Shown in pieces: positions 24,269 through 35,369 of a stretch of 64,000 nt of DNA. The notes below the pieces were generated by a model, which had not been told where the DNA came from, did not search any database, and saw only the letters and a list, made by a program, of their open reading frames with translations. A program made the position numbers and the translations under genes. How positions within the stretch are numbered: position 1 is the first letter of the stretch; the number at the start of each line of letters is the position of its first letter. This DNA comes from Batrachochytrium dendrobatidis JAM81 (lineage: Eukaryota > Chytridiomycota > Chytridiomycetes > Rhizophydiales): assembly GCF_000203795.2 (NCBI RefSeq), contig NW_006281106.1, positions 253,302-317,301 on the forward strand, written 5' to 3'.

Positions 24269-26549
24269 TCACGCCGAGTGCATTGCAATAATAGGCTGAG
24301 ATTCAGTATAATAAACTCCTTGGCGCTTGTATGCTTCCAGTTTCTCCTGAATGAGTCCACCCAGTTTAGTGACTCTGGCAGGATGATCCAAAATAGTACG
24401 AACAAGGGACATGTGCCATTCCTGTGCCGATTTTATTGCGCCTAGATGTCGTGAAACTACATACTCGGAAAACTCGGATGAATGTGCCAATTTTTCAATC
24501 CCCCACGTATGACTGAGAACACCATTGAGAACAGCGTATGCTGCAACAGATAGCTCTTCAATTGTCCCCTTGGTGAGTTGCATGAGTTGTTTGATACTTA
24601 GACCATGCGCTATATTGGTACAGTTGAAAATGTCAATAAAAATCAATGCACAAGTATTAAAAATTGATAAGCCTAAACACTAATGTATCAGAAATAAACT
24701 GCAAAAATAAATTACACCTACTTTCAAGCTTTTCAAAAATGTGCAATGTCATGCGTTCAGTCTGGTCATTGTCAATTGAGCTAGTAAACAAACAGATTAA
24801 ATGCATAAATCATTACATTGCTAGAAATAAATAAATTATCCAGAACCCCAATGACAAAATAGAGTTACCCAACACCAAGAAGGCATGAATAAGTACGAAG
24901 CAGTGATAGTTTGGCATCTCCGGTACTCGATCTGCACATGGCAATTATTGTATCAAGAAAAATACTTTGCTGATAAAGAATAGTCAGGCCCTCTTCCCTA
25001 GATCCAAAGTTTGCTACAGCCACAAATATGGCATCCTTTTTCAATACATTGCAAAAAATTTACCAACACCCATGAAAAACATGTATTGTTAAAGGCAATG
25101 AGAATAGTAACCATCCACTGAATTGCCATAAATGTACTACCTTGATATCGCTGTCCGACTCTTCAAGAAAAGGCTGCAACGCACCCAATATATCAAATCG
25201 CGTTTGAATAGCCTCTGCATATTGATGCTAGATCAGCACATGAATCCAAGCATTAGTACTGTCTAAACACATCGAGCCAGTCTAAATGCTCTTTCAACAT
25301 ACATAAAAGGGTGAAAACACTTACTTGGTTAAAAATCAGCATACCCCAAAACTTGATTGTAGCACATGTGGTCAGTCGGCTAACGATATCATCCACGTTG
25401 GGTGAAATTTGCAAAGCATCAAACAGCTGTGAAATCACACCTGCTTTTTCCAAAAAAAAGTATCCATTTGGTGTTTCGGTAAACTATAATGCATAAAATC
25501 CAGCACCACACTAGTGTTAAGTCGATTGAATAAAAAACTGCCAAAATAACTGAATTGGGAATGACTCACACTAGTTAGAATCTCAATTACATTTATGGAC
25601 TCGAGCAAATCATTTTGAAAAATAACTCCAGTGAGGGAAGACAAGGCGCCTTGTTGGGCACAATAATCAAACGCGGACTGTGAAGACATGCTGATATTGA
25701 CCAACAGATCGTATATACGAAGTTTCACCGTGATGCTTTCACTGGAAAGTCTGTCCATAGTACTTATATTATCAGGAGACAAGAGTGCTTCCAGTGCAAA
25801 CGGGTGACGACCAAGCTGCTTTAAAAAAGAAGATGCCATTTCAGCGACTTGGCTATTTTCAAATGCAATGCATTGAATGACCAGAGTAAAAATATTTGAT
25901 TCAACCTAACCTCGTTTAATCAACATGATGTTCAATGTAGACTTGTTAGGATTGATACAAGACCATCAAACTTGGGTGTAGATTCAATAATATTTACCAA
26001 AAGACGCAAATCTGACTCGGAATACACTGCACGTTGAATGATATTAAAAACTAAATTGTTGACCACGGATAACTTGCTTTGAAACCCAATGCGCAATAAA
26101 TCCTATCATGAGATTGTATACTTTCAAGATGAGCGATAATAGCAACATAGATTGTTGGCAAACAAGAGTAACCCACTTTGAAAGACAATATATCTGCAAA
26201 AGAAAGCTTGCTCAAGATTTTGTTTAAAACAGCACAACATAGTTCAATGATGGACGTTGAGGATGACTTGCATAAAATTGCTACAACTGTTTCTGGAGCC
26301 AAAACTTGACCATTCTCTTGAGAAAACGATTCTGATATGAATTAAAATGCATACAAGTTTATAAGGCTGATTTGATGATAGAATAGATTGAATCTTGAAA
26401 ATACCTAGAGCAACTTTCCAAATAGTGAGGGCATTGAGTAAAGCAGATTCATCATCTGAATTCCATTCATGAGAAAGAGCCAGGTGTTCGAGTACTTGTG
26501 TTGATGCCAAGAGTGCCTGCTGGGAAGTAGTAGATTCGTTGATGGTCAT
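24269..26549 (-). CDS. PSMD5/Hsm3-like 26S proteasome assembly chaperone
   Basis: A multi-exon ARM/HEAT-type protein. It starts MTINESTTSQQALLASTQVL. Middle exons contain IIELCCAVLNKILSKLSFAD and then FALEALLSPDNISTMDRLSS, followed by VKLRIYDLLVNISMSSQSAF and LLESINVIEILTSVS. The last exon contains TVEELS-like TIEELSVAAYAVLNGVLSH and ends with KLGGLIQEKLEAYKRQGVYY. The PDS/PDN step, the repeat layout and the short Tyr-containing C-terminal tail match PSMD5 (S5b), the chaperone that holds the ATPase base module (Rpt1-Rpt2-Rpn1) before proteasome assembly. The identification rests on motif memory, not a search; another ARM-repeat protein is the alternative. One end of a TA-flanked element (TTACGGCCGTGTTCACGTAA) lies 22 bp upstream of the ATG. 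Confidence 0.7.
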
Positions 26550-26570
26550 GATCAGATATTTGTTATATTG

Positions 26571-26593
26571 TTACGGCCGTGTTCACGTAAAAT
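26571..26593. mobile_element. Lone end of TA-flanked inverted-repeat element
   Basis: TACGGCCGTGTTCACGTAAAA matches the left end (TA then CAGCCGTATTCACGTAAAA) of the family whose complete copies are at 56.1 and 57.3 kb. No partner end was found before the uL13m gene. Lying at the promoter of the PSMD5-like gene, it may be an eroded insertion. Confidence 0.5.
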
Positions 26594-26805
26594 GAAACCA
26601 AATGTCAAAACACATGAACAGACTCACGTGTCGTTTTACAATCTATTTTATAGATTACACACCCCAAAATACACCTTTTGTTTAGAGATTAGACACTATA
26701 TTGACAAACTGCTTGCTATTTATAGGGTCTCTACTGTGCGATAGTCAATCGGATTGCATTGAACAAGAAAATTTTGAATCCAACCTGCCAAAACAGTCCA
26801 CTTGA

Positions 26806-27708
26806 ATGTCACTCAAGGTTCAACTTTATTAATACTGCTATTGGATTACTGTGGCTTGTATCATCAAGTGCAAGGTTCACTCATTCTTTGTTTTTAATTA
26901 GAACGGACTTGCACATGCCCGTCTCTGGCATTTGGTTGATGCCAAGGATAAGATCCTTGGAAAACTTGCGCAGCGAATCAGTATTGCTCTCAGGGGAAAA
27001 TACAAACCCAATTATCATCCAGCAGGTGAAATCATTAATTTGACTTTTTATATCAATAATTTAATGGATTGATCTGGAGTGATGAGATGATTATTGGATT
27101 TTTGAGCAAGATTCAATTTGATCTGTCGGAGTGTCGTTTGTAACTAGCTTCAATAATGTGGCTGGTAGTTTTAATGTTTGCAACAATAGATCTAAACTCA
27201 GCTCTGGATGTTTATACAATGAATAGAGGACATGGGCGACTATGTTGTTGTGATTAATGCCAAGGATGTTGCCTTGACTGGTAAAAAGTCGACCCAAAAA
27301 GAGTATATGTGGCACAGTGGATATCCAGGTGGACAGACCGTGCTCAAGTTTGACAAGTTTATTGAACGTCATCCTACCGAGGTAAGTGATGTTTTGAAGG
27401 CCTGTTTGAATCTGCTGTATTTGGAATGTTGCCTTGATGAATACCGCTTTGACATCATATTGGTATTGTAGCCATTGAAAAAGGCAGTTTGGGGTATGAT
27501 GCCCAAGGGAAATCTTCGAAAGGAACAGATTCACAGACTAAAGCTATTTGCAGGCAGCGATCACCCATATGCAAGCAACATTGTCAAATCATATATTCCC
27601 GAGCCAGTAGTAGCGGTAAAGACGGAAACTGTAGCGGATAATTCAGCATTGCAAGCCTCGTTACCACCACCTGTTAAGATCAAATTCGGAAAGCGAGCTA
27701 AAAAATAA
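26806..27708 (+). CDS. Mitochondrial ribosomal protein L13 (uL13m)
   Basis: Part of the mitochondrial large ribosomal subunit. The proposed first exon is only 12 nt (ATG TCA CTC AAG); after an intron follows [20 protein letters not shown] and [20 protein letters not shown]. The next exon (acceptor GAATAG) gives [20 protein letters not shown], then [17 protein letters not shown]. The last exon, from 27472, has [19 protein letters not shown] and [11 protein letters not shown]. The H-L-V-D-A-K-D and GDYVVVINA motifs and the [12 protein letters not shown] signature are diagnostic for uL13; the mitochondrial type is favoured by the short [16 protein letters not shown] start. The C-terminal ~30 residues ([20 protein letters not shown], then a Lys-rich end) are a lineage-specific tail. 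Confidence 0.93.
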
Positions 27709-28238
27709 CAGATCTACTTATTGGGAGTCTCGGAGTTGCTTGAATAAGGTGTAATTATGCTGAGTTGTGATTAAGCAATGCATTAAAGTGTTTTGGATTG
27801 GTAATGACTAGACATTTGAGTAGTTAAAGGGGCTAAAAGGGCCTAAAAGGCTCATCAGTTTCATGATGACACATTGATGGAAACTATCGGTTGAATGGGA
27901 GCTTGAAAGAAGTAAACGGCCCTTGTAAGACTGACAACACAGACTTGAAACCAAGCTCGGTTAGAATAGGTCAGATAAGCCGCTAGATGAGAAAAACACA
28001 GTCATGTGAAAATAATGCTGCCAGCGGACAAATCAAACAGGAGCACAAGGCGTCTTGGGTGGACTCGAGTGGAGTCATGCCAACAACAGTTTGATTATAA
28101 GCCATTCCCTCTTGGCACAGTCAACACATGGACATTTTTAGTCCCTTTTAAAAGCAATTTACAACTCGTTCTTGTCCAATCAACTTTATAACGCTTAGGG
28201 CGGGTCATGATGACAATATCTGATCACGCGTCTGCGAG
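27709..28238. other. Intergenic DNA upstream of the globin gene
   Basis: No gene seen. GGGGCTAAAAGGGCCTAAAA near 27830 contains AGGG(G)-type words of the kind bound by stress-response zinc-finger factors in other fungi; a role here is speculation. Confidence 0.4.
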
Positions 28239-28246
28239 TATAAATA
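28239..28246 (+). promoter_or_regulatory. TATA box of the globin gene
   Basis: TATAAATA lies 46 bases before the ATG, with a short pyrimidine-rich leader after it. This is an unusually clean TATA promoter for the window and fits strong expression. Confidence 0.7.
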
Positions 28247-28291
28247 AGTTGCACATCTGGTCTTTCCACTGTATTACCTAACTCTCTTATC

Positions 28292-28660
28292 ATGGCTACT
28301 CTTCTTGACCAAGTTGGCGGTGAAGATGCCGTCGGTGCTGTTGTTGAAATCTTTTACGATAACCTTGTCAAGGATGAGCGTGTGAACAGCTTCTTTGTCA
28401 ACACCAACATGGCTCGTCAACGTCGTATGCAAAAAATGTTCTTGTTGCACGTACTTGGTGGTCGTGAATACAATGGCTCTTCTATGGTCAAGGCTCATGC
28501 CAAGCTAAACCTTAAGGATGAGCACTTTGACGCCGTAATTGAAGTGCTTACTGATGCTCTCAAAACTGCCGGTGTTGCCGACCCTCTGGTCAAGTCTATC
28601 ATTGATGCTGCCGAAACTACTCGTGATGCAGTTCTTGGTCGTGTCAAGGAGGACGCTTAA
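28292..28660 (+). CDS. Truncated (2/2) haemoglobin, group I type
   Basis: A single-exon 122-residue protein, the normal length for a truncated globin; it binds haem and small gases such as O2 or NO. Seen: the GG motif in LLDQVGGEDAVGAVVEIFYD (A-B helices, with Tyr at B10 position), DERVNSFFVNTNMARQRRMQ (B-C-E), the second glycine motif VLGGREYNG, and the proximal histidine in MVKAHAKLNLKDEHFDAVIE. The codons are far more biased than in the neighbours (GTC, AAC, CTT, CGT, AAG preferred). With the TATA box and the lack of introns, this suggests high expression. Subgroup assignment is by motif; transfer from bacteria in the distant past is possible but not shown here. Confidence 0.92.
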   Translation: MATLLDQVGGEDAVGAVVEIFYDNLVKDERVNSFFVNTNMARQRRMQKMFLLHVLGGREYNGSSMVKAHAKLNLKDEHFDAVIEVLTDALKTAGVADPLVKSIIDAAETTRDAVLGRVKEDA

Positions 28661-28838
28661 TCCCAGCCTGGCTTTACCCATTCCTTCATGACTACATCTT
28701 TTTGACCCATTCAACCAAGTTAATAAAATATCATCTTGTTGACCCAAAGTACATGTTTGAATTAGTTAGTATTTTATCACGTGTAATCACGTGGATTTAA
28801 CTTGAATTGCAGTGGATTTACAACTGCAATTTACCTCA

Positions 28839-31110
28839 ATGTTGGGCAACAGTGTGGATGTTGTTGATGAATCAGTCAGTCAGGATCAGTCACTCGATGT
28901 GTCCATCGAGCATTCTTGTGTTGAAAACACTGTTTTAACTCCATTGAAACGATCGCTCGCTCTTTCGGACATCAATTCATCGGACATTAAAAGATTGCAT
29001 GTTGATGATACGCATCACATCAATGCTGCTCAAGCAAGCAATCTGCAAACTACAAACCATTTATCTCTATCCAATTCAACTGCTCAAACCACTTGTTTTG
29101 TTTCAGAAAAAGACTCGAGTGATGATCTGCACAATTTTGATTCAATGGATGAGGTGTTGGCTACAGTAGATATCGATTCTATTGTTGCTCCATTGTAAGT
29201 CTGTATACGACACTGTCATGCTTTGCTTGAGATTAATATTACTCAGCTTCTATTCTACTGGATCTTTGTTTTAGAATGTCACCGGATGTCAAGATTCAAC
29301 AAGATGGACCAGCCAACTTGTCCATGTTGTTAAAAACATTCTATCAGCGATTGTTTCCTTTTAAAGAAATGTACAGATGGCTGAGTTATGGCGGAGGTGA
29401 CTATTCCACGCAATGGTGTTGATTCCGTATAGTCAATTACATCTTACACATATAAACTGCATTCATCCTTATAGTACACAACTATCACTTCACCAACCGT
29501 GAATTCAGCTTTACTCTGCTTTCCGAAACGTATCTTCGATATCAGTCATACAAGGGATTTGAAGATCTTAAAGCTGACATTGTTCGACTATGTCCTGCAA
29601 AAATCGATATTGGTGCAGTATACAACATTAAACCTTGCGAGGGAAAAACAGTTGCATCTTCTGTGTTTATCCCAGTAGAGCGTGAATTGGTTTTTGATAT
29701 CGACATGACAGATTATGACGAAATTCGGACATGCTGCAGGTAGTTTTACAATCCAATGTTTGCATTGAACCCTACTTGACATCTTGATGTGTTTTATTTA
29801 CTGCTACTACAATCTAGTGGTGCGAATGTTTGTAAAAAATGCTGGCATTTCATGACCATCTCCATCAAAATTATTCATCGGGCACTAAAGGGTATAGTTT
29901 TAGTTTGCTCATCGCTACTGGTTTGGCTTACCACTTGACCATGACAACTAAATTATTTTTGTGTATTTCAATCTGACCATTATTTTATAGAGGATTTCGG
30001 ATTCAAACATATTCTTTGGGTCTTTAGTGGTCGTCGTGGTGTCCATTGTTGGGTAAGTGACGAACGCGCACGTAAACTGACCGTTGAATCTCGTCGAGCC
30101 ATTGTTTCTTACCTCGAAATCATTCACGGTGGTGACAATATGGCTCAAAAAGTGAATTTAAAGGCCACTTTATTGCATCCATCTTTGGCGTAAGTATTTA
30201 TTGACTCGGCAAGTCTTGTATGTCAGAATCTTAAACTCTCTTCATATTGTCTTATACATGTGAACAATCTTTTGCAATATGTTAGATTGTCGTATGATGT
30301 GTGTTTAAAGTATTTCGAGCCTGTTCTGTTGGATAAAATGCAAATTCTGGCTACTCCTGAACGGTGGAACAAAGTACTGCGGATCATTTCTGACGAGTCA
30401 ATTTGTAAATCACTCAATGGTATCTGGTCATCTAATCCAGATTCAAGTTGCCGAGAAAAGTGGAATCAACTCAAACGAGCTATTTCAGATGATCAGGTAC
30501 ATTGAGAGTTGGCATGCATGTTTATACATTTTATGTAATGAGTGAATACTTGTTCAATCCTGTTTGGAATACTTATTCACTGTTTATTTTTAATTCAGAA
30601 ACCTGCTCTTAAAGTACTTCCACGAAATATCATACTGCAATACACATACCCTCGTCTTGACTCCAATGTCAGTATTGGTTTGAATCATTTGCTCAAAAGC
30701 CCATTCTGTGTTCATCCCAAAACAGGTATTTGCTTTAATACATACCGAGTTACATTTGAAATGATATGAACCGCTAATCGTGATCTTTGTATGCGTGTGT
30801 ACTATGATTTAATATTGATACAACTCGTTCATTTTGTATAGGTTTCATTTGCGTTCCAATTGATCCAGCTCGATGTGAAGAATTTGATCCTCACCATGTA
30901 CCCACCATTGATTCTCTTATTAAAGAACTGGATGAATTGCCGCCCTTTTCGCAGTCGATTGGGTCGGGTGGATCAGGAGACTACGAGCGCACATCTCTTG
31001 GACCCTATGTCAAATATTTCAAAGAACAATTTCTAGACAGTATGTCAGAGTCTATCCGCGAATCGTTGCGACAAAAAAAAGCTGACATGGATAAATCTCT
31101 CCAATTCTGA
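28839..31110 (+). CDS. pri1: DNA primase small (catalytic) subunit
   Basis: PRIM1/Pri1 makes the RNA primers in the polymerase alpha-primase complex. The first ATG of the open frame ([19 protein letters not shown]) gives an acidic ~130-residue N-terminal extension that is not part of the usual family length; a later start, just before [12 protein letters not shown] at 29277, is possible. The core follows over eight or so exons: [40 protein letters not shown], the catalytic [16 protein letters not shown] (DxD), a Cys cluster [15 protein letters not shown], and [20 protein letters not shown] with the conserved SGRRGxHCWV. The end has [17 protein letters not shown]. The Met-rich N-terminus upstream may regulate the protein but has no known motif. 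Confidence 0.95.
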
Positions 31111-31166
31111 TATGTTGATGGTTTATTCAAATAAGTGGTTGCGTTTAAAAACCTTGTGATTCATTC

Positions 31167-34100
31167 TCAATCGAAATAAACATCACTTGCAACCCTAACT
31201 GTATATGTATATCCAAGAATCATAAAGCAGGAGTCTTGAAACCAATTCCCTATATCATCAACAGATGCAAAAAGTGAGTAAACATCAACCCCAAATCGTT
31301 CAGCGATCATCCAACTTGCATGTTTATCCAAAAAGCTTGCCAAAACTTTCCGCGTGCATCCTTTTAGTTCAGGTAATTGTAAAAGACGCTGAAATAGAAT
31401 ATCAAAATCCAATGGCTAGCAATATAGCATTCAAATAAATTAATTCAAATCTTGTGCAAAGTCACATCTTTGGGTTTAAATGTATACCTCAAAAAGGAGT
31501 ACACGCTGGTGCAAGGTTGCATCGTTTCTGATGTATTCGGAAATCAATTTGTGACATTTATCTATTGCTGTTCGTTTTAAATGAGGTGATGTAAAATGTA
31601 TATTAAGGTCGTCCATTTCTGATTCAGATAATGAGGACATTGTGTTTTCGGATTGATTTGTGGCAGTATGTTGCACAATGGGTGGAACAGTATGAGCGTG
31701 TCGTCTTGTTTGAGCTGTTCGAGTTGAATGTGCAGAATCAGTATGTACAACTGGTGCTGTAGTAGAACTAACCCGTGAAGCTGAGATCAATCCAGAAGTT
31801 GATGCAACGGCTGGTGAAAGTCTGTTCTCTGTACTGAATTCAGATCTGACCGATGCAAACAGTGTATTAGATCTTGCACTTGACAAGCCAGGGTTGGACT
31901 GACTTCCCGAACCACATGTTTTGGAGATACTACGTGGCCGTTGACACGTCTCTATGTTTTGTCGAACAGGCTGCACCACAACGTAAGCATCTTCTTCAGA
32001 ATCGTGGTTTAAACTAGTGTCGTGATCGCTATCTACAGAAACGATTTCAACGGGAGCTCTGATTTCTGTTTGGGTTAAAAGTCCCAATGATAGATTCTGA
32101 GATGGATCATGGCTGCTTGGGCTGCTAATGACGTAAGGTCTTGAAGACGTCTGTGTAGTATTTAACTCGGTGAGTTGTGTAGAGATATGCGCCGGTTCGG
32201 GTAAAACAGCAATAGAAGCTAGGTTTTCAGAAAAATCATTTTCACGAAAAGTAGTATCTGCTGATGCCAAACGAGAGGTATGAATGGATGTAAATGGAGA
32301 GATGGATAGCAGCGTAGGAGAATCTGGAGATGAAATGGTATAAGGTTCAGATAAAGCACATACTAATGGAGATCCTGGATTTAAATCCTCATTGCACTGT
32401 GAATATGCACAATTGGATAATCTGGGTGATGCTATATCCATATTGTTTTCCAACGGCAGACGTGCATCTGAAAAAATCACATCATCATCAGTCAAAACAA
32501 TAGGAGCAGTAGCCTCAACAGGATCGGCTGCAATAGAAACAAAAGACTGAGTTAGATCAATGTTCTGAGATAAACTAGCAGAGCGATTCGGCTGTAGTTT
32601 TGGTATATCATCGACAACCATATCTCTATCAAACAGAGTAGGAGTTAATGTTTCAAAAGTATTGCTTCTTTGATCAGTTTTGTCTGAAGGAAAATATGAA
32701 GGTGTGTCGTGTGCCTGTTCAAGATCTGTTATCTGATTTTGCAGCTCTATGGTGCGCTGGTTAGACTAAATCCCAAAATTAGAAAATCAAAACATAAATA
32801 CAACTTTTGTTAAAGCAGTCGATAATTCCTAGTCATGCACCACAGACCCAAACAAAACAACTATTCGAATGCTTACCCAAGATTCAAATTCTTTTTCAAT
32901 AGCTTCTATTTCTTTGTCGGCTTGTAATCTTTTAGCTGCAATCTCTTCCTGGCATTGGTGTTTTAACTGCACAATCCTGTGATGATCGACTGTAGTAATT
33001 TCCGATTCAGCAGATTTCAATACTTGCTTTTCTGCGGATTGGTGATGCATTACTTTCAAGGTAGTGTTGGATGGATTCGAACAAAGTGATTGACGTTTTG
33101 ACGGTAGTAACTCGGTTTCATCCACGTGGGCGTCAGTGGTATCAGAAACCAAACGTTTTTTGGTGTTTGCGTTATTATCACTTGATGCTACAAAATTAGA
33201 TACATTGTCCAAGCACAAATCATCATTATAATCAGTTATAGATTTATACGGTGCTAGACATGGAGTATCCGCAACAGATTGGCTAGTGTGTGCAACATGC
33301 CACAGTAAAGGCGTTGGTTTATATGCCGGATGATTTGCTTGAGTAACTGTCGTGTCCGAGTCCGATTCACTACCCACTACATCAGACTCTTTTTCTAAAC
33401 AATCTGAAACTATTCTCAACAACAAGTCTGGAGTTGTATTAGAATCCGACGGAATATGAGTGGATGATGTTGGAAATGGGTCATTTATGCTAGTAGTCGA
33501 ATGATCGCGACGGGTTGAAGAACGCAGAATAGCAACTCTACGCAACTCCATTTTTGCTTGAGCCTCTTCAGCAGTTAAAAGTTTTGACATGACCAGCACA
33601 CGTTTTGATCGGTGTTTTGCACTATGGGTTGCGTTTGATTTTAAAACTGTGCATCCACCATATTGTAACATAAGACGCTGTTCCTGATCGTGGGTGTCCT
33701 TTGCAGATGCGGACATTGCCAATGCAGTCTGGAGTTCGATATCTTGCTTATCCAAAGCCTTTTGCATTTTTTTCTTACCTTTTACTAAGCTATCCACATT
33801 GATATGAACCCGCTTTGGCTCAAAATCATCTTGCTCGTACATGTTTTGAATGTCTGTATAGTCCGCATAGTCAAACTCTGATCCAGTATAAAACGAAAAA
33901 ACTTTTGTAGCTGATTGCGACCTAGAGCGTTTAGATAGACTATTTGCTACAGGAGTCAACGTATCCGGTTGTGATAATCCTACACTATTTTTATCTCGAG
34001 ATTCAGACAAACCGTGTGTAGAATCGGATAGCAAAAACCGATCCAACGATTCGGGGAAAACCCGTTTTCCATGTTTAATCGATTTCAAAATAGTTTTTGG

Positions 34101-35006
34101 AGAAATGCCTTGGAGTTTTGCACATGTTTTGATATGGGATATTCGAGCACGAATTGGAAATGATGTTTTAGAGCACCAGTCTTGTGTGCAGAACAAACAA
34201 GATGATAAATCCAAGAGTTTAGCCGATTCAGAATCAAGCGTTGAAAGAATCGATTGATTTTGTGGTTCCTGTTCGACTTCATTTGCCTGTATTTCTGATA
34301 AAGCAGCTGATTTATCCAAACATGTATTGGTATGACGTTCACGCTGGTCTGATGACAAGCCTGATAAATTCACGGTACATACTGGACAGTAAAATAGTTT
34401 ATTTGAATTAGATGTTGAAGCAACTGCCTGATCATCCTGATTGACTTTTTGATGACTTTTTAAAGCCTGTGATGGTTGTGTTGAAAGGATTTGTACAGTG
34501 GGTTGACTGTTGTGCAGTGATTGCGAATCATTTGGCCTTGAAGTGACTGTCGAATCAAGACATTGATTCACATGCATTTCCAAAGACATTCCATCAATAC
34601 GATGAGCAGGAACTGCACAAATTGGGCACGATAGTTCTGTATTCATTGGTTCAGTGACATGCTTTAATACTGACAATGGTTCGTTGAGAGTATCCGAAAC
34701 AACAGGTCGAGGCAATGAAAGTAAAGGCTCGATATGAGTGTGTAATGCATTCGCTTGAGATGACGAATTGGTTTTATCCAACTCGATGGGTTGTGTTTCT
34801 GATATAATACATGACTGGCTTGACTCTTTCAATGTAACAGAAACTAGTTTCCTTGTGGGTTGCGATAGAGTGGATCTTGTCCGACCTGTTCTTGAAGGTT
34901 TTAATTCTTGGGTTTGCTGTCGTCCTGAACTTCGTAATCTTTTACTGGCTGCAGTAGAGTTGGATGAGCGCATGGGAAGTGTTTCAAAGTCATCTGAATC
35001 GCTCAT
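31167..35006 (-). CDS. slx4: SLX4-like scaffold of structure-specific nucleases
   Basis: SLX4 docks SLX1 and other nucleases for resolving branched DNA. I start at the ATG of MSDSDDFETLPMR; the open frame goes 9 bases further only with a TTG. The ~1,150-residue product has three CxxC...HxxxC fingers in the N-terminal third: CPICAVPAHRIDG...HVNQC, CPVCTVNLSGLSS...HTNTC, and CLFCTQDWCSK...HIKTC. These are UBZ4-type ubiquitin-binding fingers, as in animal SLX4. A long Ser/Thr-rich disordered middle with many Asp/Ser clusters follows. The C-terminal exons have CHKLISEYIRNDATLHQRVL, LFQRLLQLPELKGCT and VLASFLDKH, which match the SLX4 C-terminal helical domain that binds SLX1. At least four exons. 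It converges with primase; the two stop codons are 56 bp apart. Identification is by architecture. Confidence 0.72.
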
Positions 35007-35369
35007 TACTGTCAAAATAGTATTTCAATCTTCAATCTTTAGAGTTTAACTTGACAATCTGAATAGATTTATATCAAAATGGATTCAATGTATTTTATCG
35101 AGTAAAAATCATTGAATTTTTGATATTTTACAGCCGATTATTTTGGGTTAAAACACGATTGTAAATAAGATTCACTATTGCATAGTTGAACTGGAAGCAA
35201 ACCGTTTGATTCACTAAATTATTATTTTGTGATAAACTCAATGTATTGCTTATTTCAAATAAAATCAATGTTAAAAACACATACTATTCAAGTTGTAATC
35301 CATTAGAAAAAAATTTAAATTGCTTTATTGTTTTCAACAAATTCAAAATCAACTTTATTTGATTGCCAT
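35007..35369. other. AT-rich intergenic DNA
   Basis: No gene seen; promoter of the SLX4-like gene on one side and 3' end of the nonaspanin gene on the other. Repeated TGTATTGCTTATTTCAAATAAAATCAATG-type AT words (shown here in part) and A/T runs only. Confidence 0.45.
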
